64,000 nt of DNA from Variovorax paradoxus EPS (GTDB lineage Bacteria > Pseudomonadota > Gammaproteobacteria > Burkholderiales > Burkholderiaceae_C): the NCBI RefSeq assembly GCF_000184745.1, contig NC_014931.1, forward strand, positions 5,332,001 through 5,396,000. Direction: 5' to 3'. Each line of letters begins with the position of its first letter. The first letter of the stretch is position 1. A model generated the notes under the pieces. It searched no databases. It saw only the letters and a list, made by a program, of their open reading frames with translations, and had not been told where the DNA came from. Below, one piece after another: positions 19,180 through 27,783 of the stretch. The position numbers and the translations under genes were made by a program.

Positions 19180-20819
19180 GCCTCGGCCGCGCCGAACAGG
19201 AATTCGAGGTCCAGCTTCAGGCCGTGCTCCTGCAGGCGCGTGAAGAAGTCGGGCACCGTGCCGGCCGCCGCGAAATGCCCGACCGTCTTGAACTCGGCGT
19301 CCACGCCGGTCTTCCGGAAGACGTACACGTCCTGCATCTGGATCATGCCGTCGGCAAAGCCCGTGATCTCGGTGATCTGCGTGACCTTGCGGCTGCCGCA
19401 CGGAAAGCGCGTGAGCTGCACGATCAGATCGACAGCCGAAGCAATCTGCTCGCGAATCGCCGCCACGGGGATGTTCATGCCGGCCATGGTCACCAGCACT
19501 TCCAGCCGCGACATCGCATCGCGCGGCGAGTTGCTGTGCAGCGTGGTGAGCGAGCCGTCGTGGCCGGTGTTCATGGCCTGAAGCATGTCGAGCGCCTCGC
19601 CGCCGCGGCACTCGCCCACCACGATGCGGTCGGGCCGCATCCGCAGCGAGTTGCGCACCAGGTCGCGGATCGCGATGGCGCCCTTGCCTTCGATGTTGGG
19701 CGGCCGCGATTCGAGCGACACAAGGTTGGGCTGCCCGAGCGAGAGTTCGGCCGCATCCTCGATGGTCACGATGCGTTCGTTGGCCGGGATGAAGTTCGAC
19801 ACCATGTTCAGCAGCGTCGTCTTGCCGGTGCCCGTGCCGCCCGAGACGATGATGTTGAGCTTCTCCTCCACCGCGATGCGCATGAACTCCACCATCTGCG
19901 GCGTGATCGAGCGGGTGCGGATCATGCCCTCGTGGCCCATGCGGTTCTTCGGAAACTTCCGGATCGTGACGCTCGGCCCGCGCAGCGCGAGCGGCGGAAT
20001 GATCGCGTTCACGCGCGAGCCGTCTTTCAGGCGCGCATCCACCATCGGCGAGCTCTCGTCGATGCGTCGGCCGAGAGGCGTCACGATGCGCTCGATGGCC
20101 CCCAGCACCGCGATGTTGCTGGTGAAGGCGACGTTGGTGCGTTCCAGCCGCCCGGAGCGCTCGACCCAGATCTCGTCGAAGCGGTTGACCATCACTTCGG
20201 AGACGCTTTCGTCCTTGAGCAGCACCTCCAGCGGACCGAGGCCGATGGCTTCGTCCAGCAACTGCTGGCTCAGCAGCGTGCGGTCGATGTCGGCCGGCAG
20301 CTCGCGCGAGTCGCGAATGATCTCGCTGATCAGCGCGCGCACGTTCGAGCGCAGCTCCTCGTCTTTCATCTGCGCGGTGTCGATGCGGCGGTTGTCCAAC
20401 TGCTCCAGCAGCGTGCGGTGCAGCGCGCGGCGCCAGTGCAGCAGCGGGTCTTCGATGGCGAGCGCGGTTTCGGCGAGCTGTGCCGCCTCGGCCGCGTCCT
20501 GCTGGCCGGCACTGGCCGGCCGCAGCGCCACGTCGAGCGACACCACCAGCGTATGGCCGCCGATGATGATTTCCTCGCCGCCCTTCATCGGGCCGAAGCG
20601 CGTCACCCGGTTGCCGTCCACCCAGGTGCCGAAGAGGCTGCCGTGGTCCTGCACGAACACCTCTTCGTCGTGCACCACGAACTGGGCGTGCAGCTTCGCG
20701 ACGTTCCAGCCCGACAGCACGATGTGGCTCGCCGTGTCCTTGCCGATCTGGACCTCGGGGATGTCGAGCGCGACCTCGCGCACGGCCTGCTGGGGCGAAT
20801 TGACGAAGACCTTGTGCAT
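19176..20819 (-). CDS. tadA: TadA/CpaF pilus ATPase with N-terminal FHA domain
   Basis: 547 residues. Residues 1-100 form an FHA-like domain and 120-547 a CpaF-type secretion ATPase. Walker A is SGGTGTGKTT at 326-335, the Asp box TIEDAAEL at 352-359, Walker B RIVVGECRGGEAL at 398-410 and the His box around HDGSLTTLHSN at 420-430. In the FHA part the phospho-threonine contacts look changed: GR is GK (26-27), SxxH is AKLH (41-44) and the NGT asparagine is Phe63 in SLFGTW. So it may act as a docking module rather than a phospho-reader. It powers Flp pilus assembly. Confidence 0.94.
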   Translation of the reverse strand: MHKVFVNSPQQAVREVALDIPEVQIGKDTASHIVLSGWNVAKLHAQFVVHDEEVFVQDHGSLFGTWVDGNRVTRFGPMKGGEEIIIGGHTLVVSLDVALRPASAGQQDAAEAAQLAETALAIEDPLLHWRRALHRTLLEQLDNRRIDTAQMKDEELRSNVRALISEIIRDSRELPADIDRTLLSQQLLDEAIGLGPLEVLLKDESVSEVMVNRFDEIWVERSGRLERTNVAFTSNIAVLGAIERIVTPLGRRIDESSPMVDARLKDGSRVNAIIPPLALRGPSVTIRKFPKNRMGHEGMIRTRSITPQMVEFMRIAVEEKLNIIVSGGTGTGKTTLLNMVSNFIPANERIVTIEDAAELSLGQPNLVSLESRPPNIEGKGAIAIRDLVRNSLRMRPDRIVVGECRGGEALDMLQAMNTGHDGSLTTLHSNSPRDAMSRLEVLVTMAGMNIPVAAIREQIASAVDLIVQLTRFPCGSRKVTQITEITGFADGMIQMQDVYVFRKTGVDAEFKTVGHFAAAGTVPDFFTRLQEHGLKLDLEFLFGAAEA

Positions 20820-20831
20820 GACGGCGGGTTC

Positions 20832-22433
20832 TCAGGGAGCGACCGGCTGGCCGGGCGTGCCGGCGGGAATGCCGCCCATGTCGAACGCGGGCAACCGCGC
20901 ACGCGCGCCGCGGGGGTCCGACTTGTCCTCGGTCAGCGTGCCGAAGTTGCTGCCGACGTCCTGCTCGATCTGGCGCGCGCGCTCGACGCGCGGCTGGCTC
21001 CAGGCCGCATCCACCACGCGCGGCGTGATGAACACCACCACTTCCTGCTCCTTGTCGATGTCCTTGTCGGCACGGAAGGCGCGGCCGATCACCGGCGTGT
21101 TGCGCAAGCCCGGCAGGCCATCGCTGGCGCGCGAGGATTCGCGGCTCAACAGGCCCGACAGCACGATGGTCTCTCCCGTCTTCACGTTGAACTCGGTGTC
21201 GGTGCGGCGGATCAGCAAGCCCGGAATGCCCTGCACCGCCACGCTGGGGTCGATGCTGCTCACCTCGGTGAGGATGCTGCCCGAGATGTTCCCCTCGCCA
21301 TCGGCAATCGGCTTGATGTTCAGGCGCACGCCATAGGGCTTGAACTCGACCGATCCCGCCCCTTGCGTGCTGAGCGCAGGCAGCGGAATTTCGCCGCCGG
21401 CCAGGTATTTGGCCTCGCCGCCGCTGCGCGTGGAGAGGTTGGGCGAGGCGAGCAGGAAGGCATTGCCGCGCTGCACCTGCAGGTTGATCTGCGAGCCGAG
21501 GGTGAGGCCGATGCCCAGGTAGGCCTGCGGCGTGCGGCGGTTCTGGCTGAGCAGCGCCGTGCCCTGCGGCGTGGAGGTGTTGAAGGCCGAGCCGTCGGGC
21601 AGGACGCGGTAGCTGCCGCTGGAGGCGATGTCCGAGAACAGGCCGAAGTTGAATCCGTCGCCCGAGGTCTGCCAGCGCACACCCAGGTCGTCCAGCGCGT
21701 TCTTGCTGAATTCGACGATGCGCACCTGGATGTCGACCATGCGGTCCACGCGGATGCGGTCCGCCGTGGCCAGCGACACCACCGCGGGAGCGTAGAGCTG
21801 CGCCACTGTATTGAGGCGCTCGACCGCCGCCGGATCGAGGCTGTTGCCGTCCATGATGATGCGTTCGCCGACGCGGCGGATGTTCACGCCCGAGATGCCG
21901 CGCGTGATCTCGCGCAGCTCGCCCGCGATGCGGTCCAGGTCCACCACGTTCACCCGCACCTTGACCTTGCGGATGCCGCCGCTCTTGTCCCAGACATGCA
22001 GCGTGCTGTCGCCCCCATCCTGCGCGGTGATGAGCATGTTCGCGCCGTCGAGCACGCGGGCTTCCATCACCTTGCCGTTGCCGATCGCCACGCGGGCCAC
22101 GCCCGGCATCTTGACCAGCACCATCTGGCCGACATAGAGCGTGAGCGAATCCGGCAGCCGCTGCATCACCGTGGCGCGCGCGGCGATGCGCTGCAGCTCG
22201 GCCTCGTCCACTGCCTGCGGTGGTGGCGTCGTGGGGCGGATGCCCGGCGACCGCTCGGTGCCGCGGGATGCCGACGCGGGGCCCGGCGGCGCCGTCGCCG
22301 CACCGCGGCCGGTGCCCACGGACGAGGCGGCGTCGACGCCGTCGCCGCCTCGTCCGGCACGCGGCTCCTGGGCCGCGGCATCCAAAACAAGGCACAGCAT
22401 CGCGGCTGCCAAAACATATCGCTCGGGATTCAT
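20832..22433 (-). CDS. rcpA: RcpA/CpaC-type outer-membrane secretin
   Basis: 533 residues from ATG 22433 (GAAGAAG upstream). A signal peptide (about 1-23, ending DAAA) is followed by a Gly/Pro-rich low-complexity stretch. BON/N-terminal secretin domains (LTLYVGQMVLVKMPGVARVA and following) lead to the conserved secretin core with VQVQRGNAFLLASPNLSTRS-type segments and VKTGETIVLSGLLSRESSR. It forms the outer-membrane channel for the Flp pilus. The rcpB lipoprotein gene that often follows is absent. Confidence 0.92.
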   Translation of the reverse strand: MNPERYVLAAAMLCLVLDAAAQEPRAGRGGDGVDAASSVGTGRGAATAPPGPASASRGTERSPGIRPTTPPPQAVDEAELQRIAARATVMQRLPDSLTLYVGQMVLVKMPGVARVAIGNGKVMEARVLDGANMLITAQDGGDSTLHVWDKSGGIRKVKVRVNVVDLDRIAGELREITRGISGVNIRRVGERIIMDGNSLDPAAVERLNTVAQLYAPAVVSLATADRIRVDRMVDIQVRIVEFSKNALDDLGVRWQTSGDGFNFGLFSDIASSGSYRVLPDGSAFNTSTPQGTALLSQNRRTPQAYLGIGLTLGSQINLQVQRGNAFLLASPNLSTRSGGEAKYLAGGEIPLPALSTQGAGSVEFKPYGVRLNIKPIADGEGNISGSILTEVSSIDPSVAVQGIPGLLIRRTDTEFNVKTGETIVLSGLLSRESSRASDGLPGLRNTPVIGRAFRADKDIDKEQEVVVFITPRVVDAAWSQPRVERARQIEQDVGSNFGTLTEDKSDPRGARARLPAFDMGGIPAGTPGQPVAP

Positions 22434-22489
22434 CGGACTTCTTCTGGAGGTGAGGGAAACGGGCACCCGATGTTGGGCGATGTGCGGCA

Positions 22490-23449
22490 TCAGTGCGAGG
22501 GAACTTCGTCCTGCGACCGGGCCTGGCCCAGGCCCGGCGACATGGCACCGCCGCCGCCGCTGCGGCCGCCGACGATGTATTCGACGCCGGAGCCGCCGGC
22601 CGCATGCGAGGCCGCGACCGGCACCGCGCGCTGCGGCCGGAAGCCGCTCACGATGGCGTCCAGATCGACCGCATCGACGCCGGTGGTCATGGTGGCCCGG
22701 TCTTCGGGGTTGCGCAGCGTGGCGATGATCTTTCCGAGGCGCTGCGCGAGGATGAGCTTCTGCGCATCCTGCGGCTGGACCGCCACGGTCACGGTGGCGT
22801 AGCGCTGCCGCGCATAGGGGTCGGTGTCGGCCGAGACATCGGCGCGCTTCCTCATCGCGGCGAACTGTTCGGAAGTGATCTGTCCGGTGGCGCGCACCTC
22901 GACGTCCTGCAGCAGCGGGATCACCACCGAGGGATCGTTGGCCGCGCTCTTCTCGACCACGTACATGAAGTCGATGCGGTCGCCCGCGCGCAGCATGCCC
23001 GAGATGGAGCTGATCTCGTCCACCGGAATGGTGACGGCGCGCACGCCCTGCTCGATCTCCTGCGCGAAGACCTTGCGCGGCGCCGCGAAGAACGAGGCCA
23101 GCAGCGGCTTCCCGGCAGCCACCGGCACGGTGAGCTGGCGCCCCGCGAACTGCGCGAAGGACTCGGGCGTGAGTGCATCGTTGTGCAGGTACTCGTTGGG
23201 CACCGAGCGCTTGGCCACCATGCCCGGCAGCACCTGGCTGCCTTCGCCGATCGGCTGGCGCGCCACGACCACGTCGCGGCGCTGGCTGTCGGCATCCTTC
23301 TCGAGGCTGGCGGCGATCTCGCGCTCGCTGGCCCTGAGGTAATACCAGCCCAGGCCCGCGGCCATCAGGCCGAGCAGCAGCGCACCGATCAGGGGGGACA
23401 GCCGCTTGAGGCTTTGCTTGAACTTCAGAAGTCCCGGAGATGATTTCAT
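22490..23449 (-). CDS. cpaB: CpaB/RcpC-type pilus assembly protein
   Basis: 319 residues. One N-terminal membrane helix (residues 19-40, LIGALLLGLMAAGLGWYYL) is followed by a SAF domain (VVVARQPIGEGSQVLPGMVA, about 60-125) and the RcpC/CpaB domain (about 130-270, with VRAVTIPVDEISSISGML and GDRIDFMYVV). The C-terminus is Gly-rich. The protein is periplasmic and associates with the secretin. It lies between a small Flp-like gene and rcpA. Confidence 0.92.
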   Translation of the reverse strand: MKSSPGLLKFKQSLKRLSPLIGALLLGLMAAGLGWYYLRASEREIAASLEKDADSQRRDVVVARQPIGEGSQVLPGMVAKRSVPNEYLHNDALTPESFAQFAGRQLTVPVAAGKPLLASFFAAPRKVFAQEIEQGVRAVTIPVDEISSISGMLRAGDRIDFMYVVEKSAANDPSVVIPLLQDVEVRATGQITSEQFAAMRKRADVSADTDPYARQRYATVTVAVQPQDAQKLILAQRLGKIIATLRNPEDRATMTTGVDAVDLDAIVSGFRPQRAVPVAASHAAGGSGVEYIVGGRSGGGGAMSPGLGQARSQDEVPSH

Positions 23450-23455
23450 GCCTGA

Positions 23456-23692
23456 CTACAAAGGAAAGGAAAGGGCGTACGAAAAGCTCGACCAGGCATC
23501 ACGGTAGGCCTTGATGAAGAGTTCCACCACGGAGCGGTCCGCCCCCGGGAAGGTGCCGAACAACATGAGGGCCAGGACGCCCGCGACGAGCAGGTATTCG
23601 GTGATGACCTGGCCGCGCTGGCCGCGCTGGCCGCGACGCGCCGCGGGTTGTGCCTGGCGCGGCGAGGGACGATGGCGATGGCGTGGATGCAT
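23456..23692 (-). CDS. Small Flp-like pilin
   Basis: 78 residues. A 27-residue basic leader ends RGQRG, then QVITEYLLVAGVLALMLFG: a Flp-type prepilin site with Glu-Tyr at mature +5/+6. The mature part is about 51 residues, the Flp size. It differs from the main flp gene at 27340 and may be a minor pilin. It starts 13 bases after the upstream gene and ends 6 bases before cpaB. Confidence 0.75.
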   Translation of the reverse strand: MHPRHRHRPSPRQAQPAARRGQRGQRGQVITEYLLVAGVLALMLFGTFPGADRSVVELFIKAYRDAWSSFSYALSFPL

Positions 23693-23705
23693 GGCGAGGT
23701 GGTGG

Positions 23706-24422
23706 CTAGTCGGGGGTGGTCTGGCTCGCGACGACGATGTAGGCGTCGTCGCGCCGGGCGATGGTCACGACCATCTCCTCGGCGCCGCGGCGAAACACCA
23801 GCGCCGAGCGCTCACCGCCTTCGACGGTGCGGTCCTGCAGCAGCGTCCAGCCGAGGCGGATCATTTGTTCGCGCAGGTAGAGCGCATTGGTCTCCACGCT
23901 CACGCCGTTGGTGACCATGATGGTCCGGTTGCGCTGGCCCTCGTCGTAGGAGAGGGTGTCCGAGATCACCAGCGAGCCGGGTGGGCGCGGAAAGCCCTTG
24001 CCGACGCGCTCGGCGCGCTCCTCCGCGCTCCCGCCCCCCTCTTCGTAGATCACGGCCGCGACCAGCCGGCCGACCGTGCCCGAGGGAACCGCACGCAGTT
24101 GCACCGTCACCTGGTACACGCCGAGCCGGGCGCCGAGCACGCGGGACTCGCCCACGCTGCTCACGCCATACCCGGTCTTGTCGGCGAACCATTTCTCGTA
24201 GTAGCGCGAGATCTCCTGCATCGACTCGGCGGATTCGAAACCGCGGATCTGCATCGGGATGGTGTTGTGCTCCATGTACTGGGCGACCCAGTAGTTTTTC
24301 GCACCGGAGGGCGACGGAATGGCCGGCCAGTCGCGTTGCGGCGGCGCGGCGAACGCGAGCCCGCCCATGCACAGCCATGCAAGGCAAAGAACCCATCGCA
24401 GCAGCGTTGCCTGGCGCTTCAT
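23706..24422 (-). CDS. Secreted protein of the Tad locus, function unknown
   Basis: 238 residues from ATG 24422, which shares one base with the stop of the upstream TadE-like gene (TGATG). A Sec signal peptide is clear (residues 1-26, ending GGLAFA). The mature protein has mixed alpha/beta character with no recognised domain; features are YYEKWFADKTGYGVSSVGES and a C-terminal hydrophobic strand IVVASQTTPD. By position it could be a periplasmic accessory (RcpB- or TadD-like role), but no sequence motif supports that. Confidence 0.7.
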   Translation of the reverse strand: MKRQATLLRWVLCLAWLCMGGLAFAAPPQRDWPAIPSPSGAKNYWVAQYMEHNTIPMQIRGFESAESMQEISRYYEKWFADKTGYGVSSVGESRVLGARLGVYQVTVQLRAVPSGTVGRLVAAVIYEEGGGSAEERAERVGKGFPRPPGSLVISDTLSYDEGQRNRTIMVTNGVSVETNALYLREQMIRLGWTLLQDRTVEGGERSALVFRRGAEEMVVTIARRDDAYIVVASQTTPD

Positions 24423-25372
24423 CAGGGCAGCGTGTTCACCACGCGCGGCGGTGGAAAGGAGCGGTAGTAGCGAAACCTGTTCTTCGTGCTGCCGCCGACG
24501 GCATCGCCTTCGCCACCGGTCTCGCCATCCGCAGCGCCCGCGTCCGGCATCCGCTCGAAGCGGTCGAGCGGCGACTTTTCGGTCTGGTCGCCCGGCAGGA
24601 AACCGAAATTGAGGTTCGAGGTGGGGAAGCTGGGAAAGGCCTGGTTGATCGTGTAGGAGGTCTGGTGAAGGCCGCTGCGCAGTTGCTGGTAGTAGATGCT
24701 GTCGAGCAGCTTCATCGGCATCAGGCCCTGGATCTTCTTGTCCTCGCGGTTGGTGCCGCCGGCGTTCCACGCCTCGGTGAGCATGGTGACCTGTTCGCTC
24801 AGCGCGATCTGCGGGACCAGCTTGAAATGCGTGTTGGTCTGCGTGACGTTCACCTCGTTGCGCAGGTACCCGCCGCTCACGAAGGTGAACTTGCCGAGCG
24901 ACCCCGTCAGCACGTTGCTCCCGAGCTTGTCCTGCACGGTGCGGATCTTGTCCCACAGCATGTCGCTGGCATTCAGCAGCGAAGGCAGGGGGGCGGCCGT
25001 GGTCGATGCGCTCACGCTGACGGTGTTCGGGTCGATGGGCGGGAGCGTCGGCTCGAACTCCGCGATCTCGGGGGCATGGATCGAGATGCCGGGCGTCGTG
25101 CGGTCGCGGAAGATGTGGCGCCGCAGGTCGCGCGTGACTTCGTCGTCGGACTTCTTGATGGCGCCGGACGCACCCTTGGCCTCCTCCGCGTCGATGGCGT
25201 CCGTGCCGGGCATCCACACGGTGCGCTGCCAGGCGAGCAGCTTTGCGGCCGAAGCGGTCTGCATGCCCTTGATGCCGTATTCCCCGATGGCGGGAATCGC
25301 CGCCAGCGTGAGGGCCGCGAAGCTCATCGCGAGCAGCGTCTCGGTCATCGAATGGCCCGACGCGCGGGACAT
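24422..25372 (-). CDS. TadE/TadF-like pseudopilin
   Basis: 316 residues from ATG 25372. MSRASGHSMTETLLAMSFAA has a TadE-type processing site (Gly then HSMTE, Glu at +5) and a hydrophobic helix. A TTG at 25408 with GGGAG upstream is an alternative start adding 12 residues. The rest of the protein is soluble-looking and Asn/Thr-rich in the middle, with no recognised fold. It lies between the TadG-like gene (53 bases upstream) and the secreted unknown protein, and is probably a minor pseudopilin. Confidence 0.7.
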   Translation of the reverse strand: MSRASGHSMTETLLAMSFAALTLAAIPAIGEYGIKGMQTASAAKLLAWQRTVWMPGTDAIDAEEAKGASGAIKKSDDEVTRDLRRHIFRDRTTPGISIHAPEIAEFEPTLPPIDPNTVSVSASTTAAPLPSLLNASDMLWDKIRTVQDKLGSNVLTGSLGKFTFVSGGYLRNEVNVTQTNTHFKLVPQIALSEQVTMLTEAWNAGGTNREDKKIQGLMPMKLLDSIYYQQLRSGLHQTSYTINQAFPSFPTSNLNFGFLPGDQTEKSPLDRFERMPDAGAADGETGGEGDAVGGSTKNRFRYYRSFPPPRVVNTLP

Positions 25373-25425
25373 TGCGCAGCCCACGCGCGGGTGCGGATCG
25401 GTTTTCAAGCGGCGTGCTCCCGGGC

Positions 25426-27327
25426 TCAATTGGCGCTGTCTTCGTCGGCCGAAGCGCCGAGGGCCGTGCCGCCCACGGCGATGGCACGGGCCCACAGCGA
25501 GGGCTCCACGTTGTGCACATGCCAGTAGGGGCTGAAGAGGCTGCGGTGCTCGATGTAGCCGCCCGCAAAGCCGACGTTGTACTTGCCGATCATCGGCGGG
25601 TCGTCCGTCGAGAAATCGCGCCGCGCCCAGCGGTCCTGCGGGCGACGGAAGTACACCTGCGCCGTCGACACCGCCTTGATCTCCCGGCCGGCAAAGTTGT
25701 CCCGAAGGCCCACGCGGCCATCCGCATCCGGATTGCCGAAGCCGGCCACCTGGCCGGTGCGCACCTTGTCGCCGCCCTTTTGCACGACCAGCGTGAGCGC
25801 CGGGCCCTTGTCGGTGTTCTTGCCCCACTTGAGCGGGTTGCTGCCCTTGATGCCGTTCTCCGCGAGCCAGTTGTCTGCCTCGTGGGCGACCATCGGCGGA
25901 TGCTCCTTGACGTCCACATAGCGCGGCAGCGTCCAGTCCTCCGTGAGCCTGGTGCCGATGCCGGTGCGCGGGCCGTAGTGCATCTTGGCGTTGAAGACCA
26001 GCACTGGGATGGTGCCGAGAAGCGGCCCACCGTTGCTGTCGTTTGCCGCGTAGTTGAAGGAGCCGCGCTCCATGTAAGCGACATCGTCGATCTTGCCGTT
26101 CAGGCCGCCGTAGTCGCGCGCTTCGCGGTAGTAGCTGCGCAGTGTCAGGCGCTGTCCTTCCCAACTGCTCATGTAGTGCGGCCCACCCGCCGCAGCGGCC
26201 CCGGCACCAAGCCCGAAACGCCCGCGCGCAATGTCGCCCCGGCCGCCGATGATGTCGGTGTAGAGCGCACCGAGCGGCAACTTGATCTCGATGGAATCGG
26301 CCGATTGCCAGCGGATGCGACCCATCTCCCCGCTGGCCGAGCTATCGGTTGCGACCAGTTCCGTGCCGCCCTTCCACTCGACGAGCTCGTTCAAGACCAG
26401 GCCGGTGATTTCGCCGAAGCCCGGCGGAGGCTTCTGCATCTCCTTGACGATGCCTTGCAACGGGCCCGCGAGGCTGCCGCCGATCCAGCTGGCCCAGTCG
26501 GGCAGGAAGCGGCGCTTCTTGGTCCAGTCGTCGCGTATGGCTTGCGCGGCGTGCGCGAAGCGCATCACCTCGTTGAATTCGCCTTCTTCGAAGGCGCCCT
26601 TCTGCGACTGCTGGTAGGAATCCAGGTAGCCGCCAAGGTCGATCACGAATTTGGTGGCAAAGATTTCGGTCTCGCCGCGCGGCAGCGAGACGTCGGGATC
26701 GTTCGACTTCAGCACGTCGGAAATGATCTGCGGCATCTGTGCCACCGTGCTCGCGAGCATGGCGGTCTGGCTGAGGGAGATGCCTTCGTCGAGCACGCGC
26801 AGCACATCGACCGCGACCTGCGTCGGCTTGGCGAGCGGCTCGACCAGGTCGGCAATGCGGTCGGCCTTGCGCTGCAAGCGATAGGCCTGAATCACGTTCC
26901 TCGCGTACTTCGGGATGTAGGGAAGACCTACGATCGGCCTGAGGCTGCGCGCGAAGTTGTTCGCGCCCTCGAATCCCTTGGCGACGACCAGGCCCTCCTG
27001 GATATTGGCCGCACTGGTGACGAAAGCGCCGATGGAGGTCTGCACGCTGGCGAGCGTGGCGATGCCCGCCTCGTTGCCCGCCATGGCGCGATTGGTATAG
27101 GACAGGTAGTTGAGCGTCCTGGCCGTGAGCACGCTCGCGCTGTAGGTGGTCGCGTCCGCGGTGTTCTGCAGCCGGATCTTTTCGCGCGTGGACTGGGCCG
27201 TGTTGTAGACCACGAGCACGCTCAGAAAGATGACCGGCAGCATGGCCACCAGGTAGACGATCGCCTGCCCCGACTGGCGGTCGGCGATCGTGCAAGGCCT
27301 CGGAGCGACAACCACTGCCAGTCTCAC
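25426..27327 (-). CDS. TadG-like pilus assembly protein
   Basis: 633 residues from a GTG at 27327, 12 bases after the flp stop. The N-terminus carries a Tad-type transmembrane segment (SGQAIVYLVAMLPVIFLSVLVVY, residues 19-41) and the TadG-like motif REKIRLQNTADATTYSASVL. The long periplasmic domain has no von Willebrand motif that I can identify. It probably anchors or guides Flp pilin at the inner membrane. GTG was chosen because no ATG precedes the helix. Confidence 0.75.
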   Translation of the reverse strand: MRLAVVVAPRPCTIADRQSGQAIVYLVAMLPVIFLSVLVVYNTAQSTREKIRLQNTADATTYSASVLTARTLNYLSYTNRAMAGNEAGIATLASVQTSIGAFVTSAANIQEGLVVAKGFEGANNFARSLRPIVGLPYIPKYARNVIQAYRLQRKADRIADLVEPLAKPTQVAVDVLRVLDEGISLSQTAMLASTVAQMPQIISDVLKSNDPDVSLPRGETEIFATKFVIDLGGYLDSYQQSQKGAFEEGEFNEVMRFAHAAQAIRDDWTKKRRFLPDWASWIGGSLAGPLQGIVKEMQKPPPGFGEITGLVLNELVEWKGGTELVATDSSASGEMGRIRWQSADSIEIKLPLGALYTDIIGGRGDIARGRFGLGAGAAAAGGPHYMSSWEGQRLTLRSYYREARDYGGLNGKIDDVAYMERGSFNYAANDSNGGPLLGTIPVLVFNAKMHYGPRTGIGTRLTEDWTLPRYVDVKEHPPMVAHEADNWLAENGIKGSNPLKWGKNTDKGPALTLVVQKGGDKVRTGQVAGFGNPDADGRVGLRDNFAGREIKAVSTAQVYFRRPQDRWARRDFSTDDPPMIGKYNVGFAGGYIEHRSLFSPYWHVHNVEPSLWARAIAVGGTALGASADEDSAN

Positions 27328-27339
27328 GCGGTGGCGTTT

Positions 27340-27645
27340 TTACTTGGCGCCGTCGGCACCGCCCTTGGTGTAGGTGCTCATGTTCATGTTGACTTCGGCG
27401 TTGGTGGAAGCCTTGGCCGCGGCCGCCTGTGCGTTCGTCACTTCGGCGGAGCCGGTCTTGCCACCGACTTCCTGCGCCATGCCGGCCACCTGGTTGCGCA
27501 TGGTCTGGCCGAAGAAGCTGAACACCGCAATCGCGGCAATCGCGATAAGGCCCAGGATCACTAGGTACTCGGTCATGCCCTGTCCGCGAATCTTGATCTT
27601 CGCGGCAATACGGCGGCTCATGGCTGTCAGACGATTGGCTTGCAT
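27340..27645 (-). CDS. flp: Flp-type major pilin
   Basis: 101 residues from ATG 27645 with a perfect GAGGAG ribosome site. The basic leader ends KIKIRG (Gly21), then QGMTEYLVILGLIAIAAIAVF: Flp site with Glu-Tyr at +5/+6. At about 80 mature residues it is longer than classical Flp (about 50), with an Ala/Asn-rich C-terminal tail. It heads the Tad locus; the AraC gene lies 138 bases upstream on the same strand. The leader 27646-27783 holds a small GAGGG/CCCTC hairpin near 27703-27716. Confidence 0.88.
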   Translation of the reverse strand: MQANRLTAMSRRIAAKIKIRGQGMTEYLVILGLIAIAAIAVFSFFGQTMRNQVAGMAQEVGGKTGSAEVTNAQAAAAKASTNAEVNMNMSTYTKGGADGAK

Positions 27646-27783
27646 TGGAAGCTCCTCAAAGTTTGAAGTTGATTGAAGGGAACGCAACCAAATCGTAGGA
27701 GGGTGAGCCCTCTTAAACCGATAAACTTTTCGCTCATCCTGATAGGGATTGAACTTTGGATACGGGCGCAGATCGGGTCCGTC

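Noticed and set aside
18322..22605. Very long open frame (over 1400 codons) on the minus strand upstream of and including tadB
   Set aside because: Only its last about 285 codons are tadB; the rest is an out-of-frame reading of tadA and rcpA, kept open by high GC.
19224..22802. 1192-codon plus-strand frame opposite tadA and rcpA
   Set aside because: Antisense shadow of two well-recognised genes; no protein character.
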